Shown here: positions 14,211 through 22,717 of the stretch, piece after piece | Position numbering within the stretch: the first letter of the stretch is position 1 | Layout of the letters: each line of letters opens with the position of its first letter | Made by a program: the position numbers and the translations under genes | Notes under the pieces: generated by a model | Seen by the model: the letters and a program-made list of their open reading frames with translations, nothing else | Told to the model about the DNA's origin: nothing | Databases searched by the model: none | DNA from: Amarobacter sp035326025 | GTDB taxonomy: Bacteria; Chloroflexota; Dehalococcoidia; Tepidiformales; Tepidiformaceae | Length of the DNA stretch: 31,292 nt | Direction of reading: 5' to 3' | NCBI GenBank assembly: GCA_035326025.1 | Contig: DAOKYT010000028.1 | Location: forward strand, 1 to 31,292

Positions 14211-16700
14211 ATGATGCGACAAGACCGTTTCACCGAGCAGGCCCAACAGGTGCTCGCCAACTCCCAGGAGATCGTCCGCCAGCAGCGCAATTCGCAGTGG
14301 GCCGTGCCCCACGTGCTCGCCGCCCTCGTTTCGTTCGAAGGCGGGCTCGCCCAGCAGGTCCTCCAGAAGCTCGATGTCGATATGAACCGGCTGCGCGACC
14401 GCGTCGGCAAGGCCGTCGCCGACCTGCCAAAGCTCGCCTACGACGTGGTGCAGATCTACACAACGCCCGAAGTGGTGCGGATGCTCGAGGTCGCCAACGC
14501 CGAGGCCGAGCGGCTGAAGGACGAGTACGTCGGCGTCGAACACCTGCTCATCGCCATCGCGGATAACGAGGAGAGCGGGGCCACGCGGCTCCTCGCCGAG
14601 TTCAAGGTCAACAAGGAGAGCATCTATCGCGCTCTCCAGGACATCCGGGGGAAGCAACGCGTGACCAGCCAGACTGCCGAAAGCCGCTACCAATCGCTCG
14701 AAAAGTACAGCACCGACCTCACCGAGCTCGCCAGGGCGGGCAAGCTCGACCCGGTCATCGGGCGCGACACCGAGGTGCGCCGGGTGATGCAGATCCTCAA
14801 CCGCCGCACCAAGAATAACCCGGTCATCATCGGCGAGGCGGGCGTGGGCAAGACGGCCATCGTCGAGGGACTCGCCCAGCGCATCGCCGCCGGCGACGTG
14901 CCCGAGAACCTGCGCGACAAGCGCATCCTCTCGCTCGATATGGGCGCGCTGGTCGCCGGTTCGAAGTTCCGCGGCGAGTTCGAAGAGCGGCTGAAGGCCG
15001 TGATGGACGAGGTGAAGCAGTCGGAAGGCGATATCATCCTCTTCATCGATGAGCTGCACACCGTGATGGGCGCCGGCGGGGCGGAGGGCGCCATCGACGC
15101 CTCGAACCTGATGAAGCCGGCCCTCGCCCGTGGTGAGCTCCATGCCATCGGCGCCACCACGCTGGATGAATACCGCACGCGCATCGAGAAAGACCCGGCG
15201 CTCGAGCGGCGGTTCGCACCGGTCTACGTCGACGAGCCGAGCGTGGAGGACACGATCGCCATCCTGAAGGGCCTGCGGCCGCGCTACGAGGCCCACCACA
15301 AGGTGGAGATCACCGACGACGCGCTCGAGGCGGCGGCGCGCCTTTCGAGCCGCTACATCACCGAGCGGCACCTGCCCGATAAGGCCATCGACCTCATCGA
15401 CGAGGCGGCAAGCAAGCACGTCATCGACGCGCAGGCCATGCCAGAGAACATCCGCGACCTGCAGCAGGAGCTCGACGAGCTCGCCCTCGAGACGGAGGCG
15501 GCTGTCCAGAAGGAGGACTATGAGAGTGCGGCGCGCATCAAGCAGCGCATCCTCCAGCTCCAGGATGAGTACAACCGGCGCAAGGCCGAGTGGGCGGCCG
15601 AGCACCCGGAGATCGACAGGCGCGTGACGGCCGAGGACATCGCCCGGCTCGTTGGCCAGATGACCGGCATCCCGGTGTCGCGCCTCGAAGAGACCGAGCA
15701 GGACAAGCTCCTGAAGATGGAGGACTACCTCCACCAGCGCGTCATCGGCCAGGAGGCGGCGATCGTCGCCGTCTCGGACGCGATCCGGCGCGCGCGCGCG
15801 GGCCTGAAGGACCCGACGCGCCCGATCGGCTCCTTCATCTTCCTCGGGCCCACCGGCGTGGGGAAGACGGAGCTCGCCAAGACGCTGGCCGAGTACCTGT
15901 TCGACGACGAGGACGCGATGGTCCGCATCGACATGTCGGAGTACCAGGAGCGCCACACCGTGAGCCGCCTGATCGGCGCGCCCCCGGGCTACGTGGGCTA
16001 CGACGAAGGCGGGAGCCTCACCGAGGCGGTCCGCCGCCGGCCCTACCGGGTCATCCTCTTCGACGAGATCGAGAAGGCGCACCCGGACGTGTTCAACACC
16101 CTCCTCCAGGTGCTGGATGACGGGCGCCTCACGGACGGCCACGGCCGCACGGTCGACTTCCGCAACACCGTCATCATCATGACGAGCAACCTCGGCACCG
16201 GTGCGCAGGAGAAGGCCACCTTCGGGTTCACCCGCAGGGCGGAGGAGGACGGCGAGGCGGAAGCGCTCAAGGGCTCCATCGAGCGGGCGCTGCGCGAGTT
16301 CTTCCGGCCGGAGTTCCTCAACCGGATCGACGAAATCGTCATCTTCGAGCCGCTCACCCAGGCCGAGCTGACCCGCATCGTCGACATCCTGGCGAACGAA
16401 GTGCGCGAACGGCTGAGCGACCGCAAGCTCGATTTCGAGCTCACGCCAGCGGCGAAGGCCGAGCTCGTCCGCGAAGGGTTCGACCCGGCCTATGGCGCGC
16501 GGCCGTTGCGGCGCACGGTCCAGCGCCGGATCGAGAACGAGCTGGCCCGGCGCGTGCTCGCCGGCGAGTTCCACGATGGCCAGAAAGTGACGGTGGACTT
16601 CCGCGACGGGGTGTACCACTTCACGGCGAGCGACTCTCCGGCCGCGCCGCCCCACGGGGATGGCGACGTGGTCGAGGGCGAGGTGGTGGAGGTCGGTTAA
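14211..16700 (+). CDS. clpC: Clp AAA+ unfoldase, ClpC-type (two ATPase domains)
   Basis: An 829-residue class I Clp ATPase. The N-domain (DRFTEQAQQVLANSQEIVR) is followed by ATPase domain 1 (Walker A GEAGVGKT about 208-215, Walker B ILFIDE about 276-281) and ATPase domain 2 (Walker A GPTGVGKT about 546-553, Walker B VILFDE about 614-619). The middle region is short and carries a UVR-like helix (KEDYESAARIKQRI, about 437-450), as in ClpC; ClpB has a far longer coiled-coil M domain. Domain 2 contains FGF (671-673) after MTSNLG, where ClpC/ClpA carry the IGF/IGL-type loop that docks on ClpP. So it probably feeds ClpP, although automatic annotation may call it ClpB. AAGGAG lies nine bases before ATG. 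It is the last gene of the dnaJ-hspR operon. Confidence 0.9.
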   Translation: MMRQDRFTEQAQQVLANSQEIVRQQRNSQWAVPHVLAALVSFEGGLAQQVLQKLDVDMNRLRDRVGKAVADLPKLAYDVVQIYTTPEVVRMLEVANAEAERLKDEYVGVEHLLIAIADNEESGATRLLAEFKVNKESIYRALQDIRGKQRVTSQTAESRYQSLEKYSTDLTELARAGKLDPVIGRDTEVRRVMQILNRRTKNNPVIIGEAGVGKTAIVEGLAQRIAAGDVPENLRDKRILSLDMGALVAGSKFRGEFEERLKAVMDEVKQSEGDIILFIDELHTVMGAGGAEGAIDASNLMKPALARGELHAIGATTLDEYRTRIEKDPALERRFAPVYVDEPSVEDTIAILKGLRPRYEAHHKVEITDDALEAAARLSSRYITERHLPDKAIDLIDEAASKHVIDAQAMPENIRDLQQELDELALETEAAVQKEDYESAARIKQRILQLQDEYNRRKAEWAAEHPEIDRRVTAEDIARLVGQMTGIPVSRLEETEQDKLLKMEDYLHQRVIGQEAAIVAVSDAIRRARAGLKDPTRPIGSFIFLGPTGVGKTELAKTLAEYLFDDEDAMVRIDMSEYQERHTVSRLIGAPPGYVGYDEGGSLTEAVRRRPYRVILFDEIEKAHPDVFNTLLQVLDDGRLTDGHGRTVDFRNTVIIMTSNLGTGAQEKATFGFTRRAEEDGEAEALKGSIERALREFFRPEFLNRIDEIVIFEPLTQAELTRIVDILANEVRERLSDRKLDFELTPAAKAELVREGFDPAYGARPLRRTVQRRIENELARRVLAGEFHDGQKVTVDFRDGVYHFTASDSPAAPPHGDGDVVEGEVVEVG

Positions 16701-16723
16701 GCCGCAACCCAACAGGCAAATGA

Positions 16724-16823
16724 NNNNNNNNNNNNNNNNNNNNNNNNNNNNNNNNNNNNNNNNNNNNNNNNNNNNNNNNNNNNNNNNNNNNNNNNNNNNN
16801 NNNNNNNNNNNNNNNNNNNNNNN
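16724..16823. other. Assembly gap (100 N)
   Basis: Exactly 100 unknown bases, 23 bases after the clpC stop. The start of the following beta-propeller gene is lost in the gap, so its linkage to the heat-shock island is set by scaffolding only. Confidence 0.98.
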
Positions 16824-18182
16824 GCGGGCGAATTGCTCACCGAGGACACCGGGATCGCGTTCATGGACGCCGCCAGCGGCGCCATTGAGCTCTGGTCGCT
16901 GGTTGACCCTGCGGACGCGCGGGAGTGGCCCCAGCTCTCGCCGGCCAGTGATGGCAAGCTGCTTGTCCTTCACCGTGGGAACGCGCCAGTCCGCCATTAC
17001 GTCATCCGGAGGGACACGGGGGCCGCGTACGAGCTGAAGGGCGGCTGGGCCCCGGACACCTCCATCGGTTTCGGCCACGTGATTGGCGTATGGAAGGGCA
17101 CCGGCTTCGCCACCCTGGGGCTGCTGGATGTTGGCACGGGCGACATGACTGAGACAGGAGTGACTCTCGATGCGCTGTCCAACTCGAGCCGGGCATCGAG
17201 CCCCGATGGCACGGTGTTCGTCGTTGGCGATGGGTCGGAGTTCGTCCTCGTGAGCGCGAAAACCGGCGTATCGCGGCTCGTGAAGGACGGGCTTTACAAC
17301 TACCGGGTTTCGCCATTGCCGCACGGCAGGGGGTTCGCACTGGGTCCGGAGGGCCACGGTGAATCGTTGAACTTCGACTGGGACGGCAACCCGCTCCCAC
17401 CAGGCAACGCCTTCAACCTTTCGCCTGATGGGTCGCTCCGGGCGATTCCCGGGTCGCCGGGGGCAATCTTCAGCCTGGGCCTGGGGGCGTTCCCGGTGAT
17501 CGACACGGTGACCATCGTCGATGCCGCGACGGGCGTAGCGCGGGTGCGGTTCCTGGGCGCTTCGTTCCATGGCTGGGCACCAGATAGCCGCACGCTGAAG
17601 GTCGGCGACGAAGAGGGCGGAGAGCGCATCATCGATATCGACGGCAGGGAAATTGCCCGCGTCCCGTTCCCGGGCCTGGTGCAAGGAGGCACGCAGTTCT
17701 CCCCGCTGGATGCATCGATTGCCATCACGAACCGGGCTATCGTGGACTTTCGCAGCGGCCGGAAGCTGGAGCTCGTGGTCGCCGGCGGGACCTCGGTTTT
17801 CGGCGGATGGAACGCCGCTGGCACGGAGGTGGCGTTCTTGTTCTACCCGACTCCGGGCAAGGACGGTGGCGTGGCGGTGCAACTTCTGCCGCCGAAGTTC
17901 GAGAAGGCTCCCTTCGCCGCTGAACTCCAGCTGGAGGTAACAGCCGGCGAGTGCCTCAACCTCCGCGAAGGTCCGGACCTCGGTGCTCCAGTCATCACCT
18001 GTATGGCCCCCGGCACGCGGTTGACTTTCGAACCCGTCCTCCTGACGAGGAACCCGAAAGAACCGCCCTCCGAGTTCATCGGCCAGCGGCATCTCGGCGA
18101 ATCCACCGTGTGGCTGCACGTGCGCATCGCCGGTGGCAGCGCGGGCTGGGTCGACGCGAGCTATGTGGGTTGGGCGGATTGA
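16824..18182 (+). CDS. Beta-propeller protein with C-terminal SH3b domain (5' end missing)
   Basis: A partial protein of 452 visible residues, open from the gap onward. Most of it consists of repeated blade-like units of about 40-45 residues (for example LLDVGTGDMTETGVTL, TIVDAATGVARVRF, IIDIDGREIARVPF), as in WD40/TolB-type propellers. From about residue 375 the sequence ECLNLREGPDLGAPVI then CMAPGTRLTF, and finally AGWVDASYV, is a bacterial SH3 domain. Such SH3b modules usually bind peptidoglycan or stabilise envelope proteins, so an extracytoplasmic protein is likely; the signal peptide would lie in the missing part. The stop overlaps the next start (TTGA), linking it to a lipoprotein gene. 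Confidence 0.8.
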   Translation, partial: AGELLTEDTGIAFMDAASGAIELWSLVDPADAREWPQLSPASDGKLLVLHRGNAPVRHYVIRRDTGAAYELKGGWAPDTSIGFGHVIGVWKGTGFATLGLLDVGTGDMTETGVTLDALSNSSRASSPDGTVFVVGDGSEFVLVSAKTGVSRLVKDGLYNYRVSPLPHGRGFALGPEGHGESLNFDWDGNPLPPGNAFNLSPDGSLRAIPGSPGAIFSLGLGAFPVIDTVTIVDAATGVARVRFLGASFHGWAPDSRTLKVGDEEGGERIIDIDGREIARVPFPGLVQGGTQFSPLDASIAITNRAIVDFRSGRKLELVVAGGTSVFGGWNAAGTEVAFLFYPTPGKDGGVAVQLLPPKFEKAPFAAELQLEVTAGECLNLREGPDLGAPVITCMAPGTRLTFEPVLLTRNPKEPPSEFIGQRHLGESTVWLHVRIAGGSAGWVDASYVGWAD

Positions 18183-18670
18183 GCCGCCGTGAGCTGTCCG
18201 CGCCCGGCGGAAGGCCGAGAACGCAGCGGCTGAGATGGTTAGCAGGGTGGCTTCTCGCCACTCTCGCGATCCCGGTCGCACTTGCCGCGTGCGCATCGCC
18301 CGCATCGAGATACCCCGATTCAGACCGCATCTCCGGCGGCACTTCCCGTGCCCTGAAGGAAGACGTCCGCATGGCGGGTTCTGCGTTCCCCGTGTGGAGG
18401 CTGCAGGTCGAGGAGGTTGCGCGGCCCGGCTCCAGCGGTTCCGGCGGCGCCATGGTTGGTGCTCGGATCGCCTGGCGGACGCTGTTCGGCATCCAGTACG
18501 GGGAGACCGTGGTCGAAGACGGACCGACGTTCAGGACCTCATTCGACGCCACTCGGTACTTCGGCGCCGCGTTAGCCTTCGTGACGGTCGAGGTGCTGCT
18601 GGTTGGACTCGGTGTTCTGGTCGCCCTCGACGTCGGGGGTAACACCGGCCCGCCGGCACGGAGGCGATGA
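18179..18670 (+). CDS. Putative lipoprotein with a C-terminal membrane segment
   Basis: A 163-residue protein with no recognised family. The start is TTG 18179, overlapping the preceding stop by four bases. The arginine-rich N-terminus leads into a signal peptide (WLAGWLLATLAIPVALAAC) with lipobox LAAC at Cys38. A small globular part follows (VWRLQVEEVARPGSSGSGG and ARIAWRTLFGIQYGETVVED), then a second hydrophobic segment near the C-terminus (GAALAFVTVEVLLVGLGVLV). Both a lipid anchor and a membrane helix are thus predicted. Coupling suggests it acts with the propeller/SH3b protein at the cell envelope. Confidence 0.6.
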   Translation: MSRRELSAPGGRPRTQRLRWLAGWLLATLAIPVALAACASPASRYPDSDRISGGTSRALKEDVRMAGSAFPVWRLQVEEVARPGSSGSGGAMVGARIAWRTLFGIQYGETVVEDGPTFRTSFDATRYFGAALAFVTVEVLLVGLGVLVALDVGGNTGPPARRR

Positions 18671-18820
18671 CTCAGCAGTCCACCGCACGCTTATCCCCGA
18701 GGAGGAAACGGGCCGCTCGACGAGGGTGATGGGTAGTAACGTGAAACCTTGAGTACCTCAACGTCATCGCCGAGGCGCTGTATCTATGGGTTGCTGGGGC
18801 CCATTAGCCGTCTCGTGCGG

Positions 18821-18826
18821 TACGCT
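18821..18826 (+). promoter_or_regulatory. Candidate -10 box (TACGCT) of the ABM-domain gene
   Basis: TACGCT, 34 bases before the ATG at 18861. The same hexamer occurs upstream of the serine hydrolase gene (22718) and of lgt on the minus strand (26408-26403). No good -35 box is visible. A weak AGGA lies between it and the start. Confidence 0.35.
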
Positions 18827-18860
18827 GGAGCCACACCTCACCACAGGAATCGAGTGCCCC

Positions 18861-19160
18861 ATGACCGTCATCTCCTACTTTCCCATCTCCCTCCCGCCCG
18901 AGGCGCGCGCCGGGTTCGAACAGACCTGGAAGTCGCGCGTCGGCGCGGTCGACACGTTCCCGGGGTTCATCAGCACCGAGCTGCTGGCCCTGCCCGACCG
19001 CGGCGAGTACGTCGTGCTCACCCGATTCGAGGACGAGAAGTCGTTCGAGGCGTGGATCACCTCCGACAACTTCACCAAGGGACACCGGGGCGAGAGTTAC
19101 GAGAGCTACAGGGACAACCCGGCGATGCAGGGCCACAAGCTCTTCGAGGTGCTGGGCTAA
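18861..19160 (+). CDS. Antibiotic biosynthesis monooxygenase (ABM) domain protein
   Basis: A 99-residue single-domain protein of the dimeric alpha/beta-barrel ABM family. The N-terminal strand (TVISYFPISLPPEARAGFEQ) is followed by the family core VDTFPGFISTELL, EYVVLTRFEDEKSFEAWITS and DNFTKGHRG. The arrangement resembles IsdG/HmoB-like heme-degrading enzymes and small quinol monooxygenases; I cannot tell which, and no unambiguous heme-ligand residue can be picked. ATG 18861 was chosen since upstream in-frame residues do not fit the family. It stands alone between a lipoprotein gene and the glycosylase fragment. Confidence 0.82.
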   Translation: MTVISYFPISLPPEARAGFEQTWKSRVGAVDTFPGFISTELLALPDRGEYVVLTRFEDEKSFEAWITSDNFTKGHRGESYESYRDNPAMQGHKLFEVLG

Positions 19161-19244
19161 CCGCCAATCGCCCGCCGCCTCGCGTATTGGTCTCACTACG
19201 GTGCTGTCAGGCGCGGGCTGCCACGCTCGTGCCATGGCTTCTGC

Positions 19245-19344
19245 NNNNNNNNNNNNNNNNNNNNNNNNNNNNNNNNNNNNNNNNNNNNNNNNNNNNNNNN
19301 NNNNNNNNNNNNNNNNNNNNNNNNNNNNNNNNNNNNNNNNNNNN
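19245..19344. other. Assembly gap (100 N)
   Basis: Exactly 100 unknown bases. The left flank contains an ATG at 19234 shortly before the gap that could be the start of the glycosylase gene seen on the right; the true distance is unknown. Confidence 0.98.
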
Positions 19345-19506
19345 ACGACCGCGGGCATCATCCGCAACCGCCTGAAGGTGGAGGGCGCGCTGAAGAACGC
19401 CCGCGCCTTCCTGGAGGCGCGGGCGGAACACGGGTCGTTCGACCGCTCTAGTTGGTCGTTCACGGGTGGCGGCACGCTTGGCCGGCCGGCGCCGCCGCCC
19501 TGGTGA
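19345..19506 (+). pseudogene. tag: DNA-3-methyladenine glycosylase I (Tag) fragment, truncated at the 3' end
   Basis: A frame open from the gap encodes GIIRNRLKVEGALKNARAFL and then GSFDRSSWSFTGG, matching the central and late part of Tag, the base-excision enzyme that removes 3-methyladenine (family pattern GIIRNRLKIxAxxxNAxAF...W.FVGG). The protein then ends within about 12 residues (GTLGRPAPPPW, stop 19504-19506). The usual last ~60 residues, including the C-terminal His and Cys of the zinc site, are absent. The stop abuts the end of the convergent lipoprotein gene. Either the gene was truncated by a rearrangement or the assembly is wrong near the gap. The 5' part is missing too. Confidence 0.72.
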
Positions 19507-20238
19507 TTAGCCGATAATCGGGTAAGGCGCCTCGAAAAGCTTGTCGTCGGCCTTATCCGAGATCTCCGTCGCCTTCACCTTCGTGGATGGGCTCTCCACG
19601 AGGGTCAGGATGCCATCGCCCTTGTCGATGCAGACGGTGCTCCGCTCGTTGGTCTCGTCGAAGGTGCCTTCGAAGCAGCGGGAGTCGCGGCCCGCGATTT
19701 TCTGGCCGGAGACTTCCTTGACGTTCTTGTCCTCCTTCACACTCTCGGTGACCTTCTTCATGTCGAACAGGGTGAAGTTCTCGCCAGCGCCACCCGCGCC
19801 CAGCGACTTGAGGCACTGCCCGGAATCGCCAGTCTTGAAGCAGCTCAAGGAGTCCTTGCCATCGTCGATCACGGTGAGTTCCTCGAAGTCCCCGCTGCCG
19901 CCGATCGCGATCTTCATCAGGCTCTTCGGGGGCTTCTGGGCGAAGGTCATCTCACCTTCCTGCGTCTCGCCGTCGACGGTGAACGCGACCTCGTAGGTCA
20001 CGCTGTAGGTCTTGTCCGAGGCCTCGGCAAGCAAATCCGGCACCGGCTCGTCGTCACCAGTAGCGGGCGTGGCCGAGCTGTCATTGCCGCCGGAGGGGGT
20101 GCCTTCGCCGGCGGTCTGCGTGGTATCGCCGCCGGCCCCGTTGCCGGTGTCGTCACCCGAATCGTCATCGTCCCCACCGCAGGCCGCCGCAGTGAGCGCG
20201 CCAGCCAGGGCCAGCGCCATCAGCATTCGAAGCTTCAC
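19507..20238 (-). CDS. Putative lipoprotein with acidic/threonine-rich linker
   Basis: A 243-residue exported protein. The signal peptide (MKLRMLMALALAGALTAAAC) ends in a relaxed lipobox with Cys20. An Asp/Gly/Thr/Ser-rich linker (about 21-66, beginning GGDDDDSGDD) leads to a folded domain with LLAEASDKTYSVTYEVAF and DGETQEGEMTFAQKPPKSLM and four later cysteines. The fold recalls LolA/LppX-like beta shells that carry lipids or lipoproteins, but this is only an impression. The GTG start 20238 has AGGAGG four bases upstream; ATG 20226 is an alternative. It is divergent from the acyl-CoA dehydrogenase-like gene across 177 bases. Confidence 0.75.
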   Translation of the reverse strand: MKLRMLMALALAGALTAAACGGDDDDSGDDTGNGAGGDTTQTAGEGTPSGGNDSSATPATGDDEPVPDLLAEASDKTYSVTYEVAFTVDGETQEGEMTFAQKPPKSLMKIAIGGSGDFEELTVIDDGKDSLSCFKTGDSGQCLKSLGAGGAGENFTLFDMKKVTESVKEDKNVKEVSGQKIAGRDSRCFEGTFDETNERSTVCIDKGDGILTLVESPSTKVKATEISDKADDKLFEAPYPIIG

Positions 20239-20415
20239 ACATCCTCCTGTCCCCTGTGCCGGGGCACCTTCGATTATGTTCCCGGTCTCGTTGAACACCA
20301 GCCCCGGGTTCCCGCAACAGCAAGACAGGTTGACCTGCCATCGGCAGCCGGCCCCTTCGGCCCGCGCACCCACACGTTGGCTCCAAATCAGATACCCTTC
20401 GCTTCAGGCTAAGGA

Positions 20416-21672
20416 ATGGAGCGAGTGGACCGCATGGAGCAATGGGAACTCGACCTCATCGCCAGGGTGCGCCAGCTTGCGCGCGGGCCGTGGACTGAAC
20501 GCGCGGCCAGGTACGACCGCGATGGCAGCTTCCCGCGTGAGAACCTGGATGATCTGCAGGCGCTGAAGGTCCCCCAGATGGCCCTCTCACGCGAGCTCGG
20601 AGGCCTCGGCATCAGCGCCGGGGGGCAAATGCGCGTCATGGAGGAGATCGCCTATGGCGACGCTTCCACCGCGGTGGCGCTCAACATGCACGTGCTCGTG
20701 GCCGGCTTCCTCGAATCGATGCCGCCGTTCGCCCGGCGCGACGCCGTCCTGAGGGATATGGGCCAGAACGGCACGCTCATCTGTGGCCCCGGCTCCCTGC
20801 CCACCGGCGAGGTCGACGACCGCAGGGCCGGCTTCCGCTTCGCGGAGGACGGTGATTTCGTCGTCTGCAACGGCCGGGCCGGCTTCGCCAGCATGAGCGA
20901 GGGCGCCACGTACGCGCTCATGGGCGGGAATATTGACCGCGGCGAGGGCAACGAGCCCGATGTCGTGCTCAGCATCCCCGAACTCGCCACGCCGGGCATT
21001 ACCAACCTCATGAACTGGGATGCCATGGGGCTGCGGGCGACGTCGAGCCACGATCTTGTGGTGGAAGACATGCGTCTGCCAAAGTCCGAGGTGCTTATCA
21101 TCCCCGCGGCGCTGCTGCGGGTAGTCCTGCAGGCCCAGGCGAATGTCGTGAACGTGCAGACGCAGATGCGGGCGCGGGGCGCGCTGGGCATCCTGGCAAT
21201 CTGGCTCGGGCTCGCGCAGGCAGCATTCGACTTCACCGTCTCGTACGTGAAGGAGCGCCACGGCTACCTGGCCGCGCCAACAGCACCCGTGGTGGGCTCG
21301 GTCGGGTACCGGGCCGACCAGCCCTGGGCCCAGTTCGGCATCGGACACATGGAACACTGGCTCGAAACGGGCCGGATCGTGCTCTACGACACCATCCGCC
21401 GCCTGGAGACGCCCTTCGAAAGCTCCCAGGCCTTCACGCGCCACCTGGTCCGCACCGTCTACCACCTGCGCCGCATGAGCGAGGAGGTTTCGGCGGGGGC
21501 GATGCGCGTCTGCGGCGCCCACGCCTACGTGCGGAGCCGCCCGCTGGAGCGCATCTACCGCGACATGGTGGGCGGCAACGTGATGGCGTGGAAGACGGAC
21601 GAGCTGCTCCACTCGCTCGGCCTTTCGGCCCTCGGGCGGGAGATCACGTTCGTTGGCCCGGCGGGTACCTGA
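20416..21672 (+). CDS. Acyl-CoA dehydrogenase-like flavoprotein
   Basis: A 418-residue protein with the acyl-CoA dehydrogenase fold. N-terminal helices include FPRENLDDLQALKVPQMALS then ELGGLGISAGG. A middle beta domain follows (GFRFAEDGDFVVCNGRAGFA and WDAMGLRATSSHDLVVEDMR). The C-terminal four-helix bundle reads ARGALGILAIWLGLAQAAFD and ends with MRVCGAHAYVRSRPLERIYR. It should bind FAD and oxidise an acyl-CoA or, as in HsaA-like relatives, work as a monooxygenase. Where classical enzymes have the catalytic Glu in IYEGTS, this protein has NVMAWKTDELLHSLG, so dehydrogenase activity is uncertain. ATG 20416 directly follows AAGGA; ATG 20434 is an alternative. A strong terminator follows the gene. 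Confidence 0.87.
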   Translation: MERVDRMEQWELDLIARVRQLARGPWTERAARYDRDGSFPRENLDDLQALKVPQMALSRELGGLGISAGGQMRVMEEIAYGDASTAVALNMHVLVAGFLESMPPFARRDAVLRDMGQNGTLICGPGSLPTGEVDDRRAGFRFAEDGDFVVCNGRAGFASMSEGATYALMGGNIDRGEGNEPDVVLSIPELATPGITNLMNWDAMGLRATSSHDLVVEDMRLPKSEVLIIPAALLRVVLQAQANVVNVQTQMRARGALGILAIWLGLAQAAFDFTVSYVKERHGYLAAPTAPVVGSVGYRADQPWAQFGIGHMEHWLETGRIVLYDTIRRLETPFESSQAFTRHLVRTVYHLRRMSEEVSAGAMRVCGAHAYVRSRPLERIYRDMVGGNVMAWKTDELLHSLGLSALGREITFVGPAGT

Positions 21673-21746
21673 CGACAGGATCAGGCCGGGAAGGACACCC
21701 GCGGGCCCGGTTCGGCGGACCACATGGCCATTGCCCCGGAAAAGGG

Positions 21747-21775
21747 AAAGCCCGGTGGAGCGGACACCGGGCTTT
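21747..21775 (+). terminator. Strong intrinsic terminator
   Basis: A perfect 11-base stem: AAAGCCCGGTG (21747-21757), seven-base loop GAGCGGA, CACCGGGCTTT (21765-21775). It ends in three T on the plus strand, and on the minus strand runs into CTTTCCCTTTT. It lies 75 bases after the flavoprotein stop and separates that gene from the sirtuin gene. Confidence 0.85.
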
Positions 21776-21897
21776 CGCGGCCGGCGACGTGACGTCTACC
21801 GGCGGTGTTTCGGCGGGAGCTACGAGCGGAATAGCGTCCCGCGCCGGGCGAGAGTACGAAACGCGACACAGCTCCGTCAACCGATCATGTCGAAATC

Positions 21898-21926
21898 TTT
21901 GCATTTGGGCACGGCCAGCGTAGCCT
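21898..21926 (+). promoter_or_regulatory. Candidate leaderless promoter of the sirtuin gene
   Basis: TTGCAT (21899-21904), a 16-base spacer and TAGCCT (21921-21926). The -10 box ends seven bases before the ATG at 21934, leaving no room for a ribosome-binding site and none is seen. This fits a leaderless transcript. Confidence 0.45.
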
Positions 21927-21933
21927 TCAGCGC

Positions 21934-22698
21934 ATGCACGGCCAGCAACGTATCGAACGCGTGGCGGCGTGGCTGCGCGAGTCGTCCCGCGTGGTGGTGC
22001 TCACCGGCGCGGGTATCAGCACGGAATCCGGCATCCCGGATTTCCGGGGTCCCCAGGGTATCTGGACGCGGAACCCCGGCGCGGAGCGGATGGCCACGCT
22101 CCAACACTACCTCGCCAACCGCGATGCGCGCGTGCGCGCCTGGCGGAACCGCCTGAACGGCTCGAACTGGCTGGATGCCGCCCCGAACGCCGGGCACATC
22201 GCCATCGCCAACCTGGAGCGCAAGGGCAAGCTCCACACGCTCGTGACTCAGAATATCGACGGCCTCCACCTGAAGGCGGGCAGTTCGGCGGCACGGACCA
22301 TCGAGATCCATGGCAATATACGGGACTTCGTTTGCATGGGCTGCGGCGAACGCGGGCCCATCCAGGCGGTGCTGGACCGCGTGCGGGCCGGCGAGGACGA
22401 TCCCCCGTGCCGGGGCTGTGGCGGCATCCTCAAATCCGCCACCATCTCCTTCGGCCAGGACCTCGTGCGGGAAGACCTGGAGCGCGCGGAGCTCGCCGCC
22501 TCGGAATGCGATTGCTTCCTCGCCGCCGGCACTTCGCTGACCGTCTATCCGGTCGCGTTGCTGCCAGAGATGGCGCTCCGAAACGGCGCCCGGCTCGTCA
22601 TCCTGAACATCCAGGACACCCCGTACGACACAATCGCCCACGAGGTGATTCACGAGCCGATTGGCGACGTACTGCCGCGAATCGTCGACGCCATCTGA
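21934..22698 (+). CDS. cobB: Sir2-family NAD-dependent protein deacylase (sirtuin)
   Basis: A 254-residue sirtuin. All hallmarks are present: GAGISTESGIPDFRGPQGIW (NAD pocket), TQNIDGLH, the catalytic histidine in EIHGNIRDF, two zinc cysteine pairs (CMGC and CRGC) and the late GTSLTVYP segment. It should use NAD to remove acetyl or other acyl groups from lysine. In bacteria a typical target is acyl-CoA synthetase, so a link to the many acyl-CoA enzymes nearby is plausible, but no direct partner is seen. The gene name follows the bacterial CobB/Sir2 family as a whole. The serine hydrolase gene follows after 55 bases. Confidence 0.93.
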   Translation: MHGQQRIERVAAWLRESSRVVVLTGAGISTESGIPDFRGPQGIWTRNPGAERMATLQHYLANRDARVRAWRNRLNGSNWLDAAPNAGHIAIANLERKGKLHTLVTQNIDGLHLKAGSSAARTIEIHGNIRDFVCMGCGERGPIQAVLDRVRAGEDDPPCRGCGGILKSATISFGQDLVREDLERAELAASECDCFLAAGTSLTVYPVALLPEMALRNGARLVILNIQDTPYDTIAHEVIHEPIGDVLPRIVDAI

Positions 22699-22717
22699 CC
22701 GGCCGCGCCCATTCTGG

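Noticed and set aside
14178..18305. A 1375-codon open frame on the minus strand across clpC and the gap
   Set aside because: It is antisense to clpC and the propeller gene, includes the 100 N, and its composition (His/Asp/Arg/Val-rich) is that of a GC-bias shadow frame.
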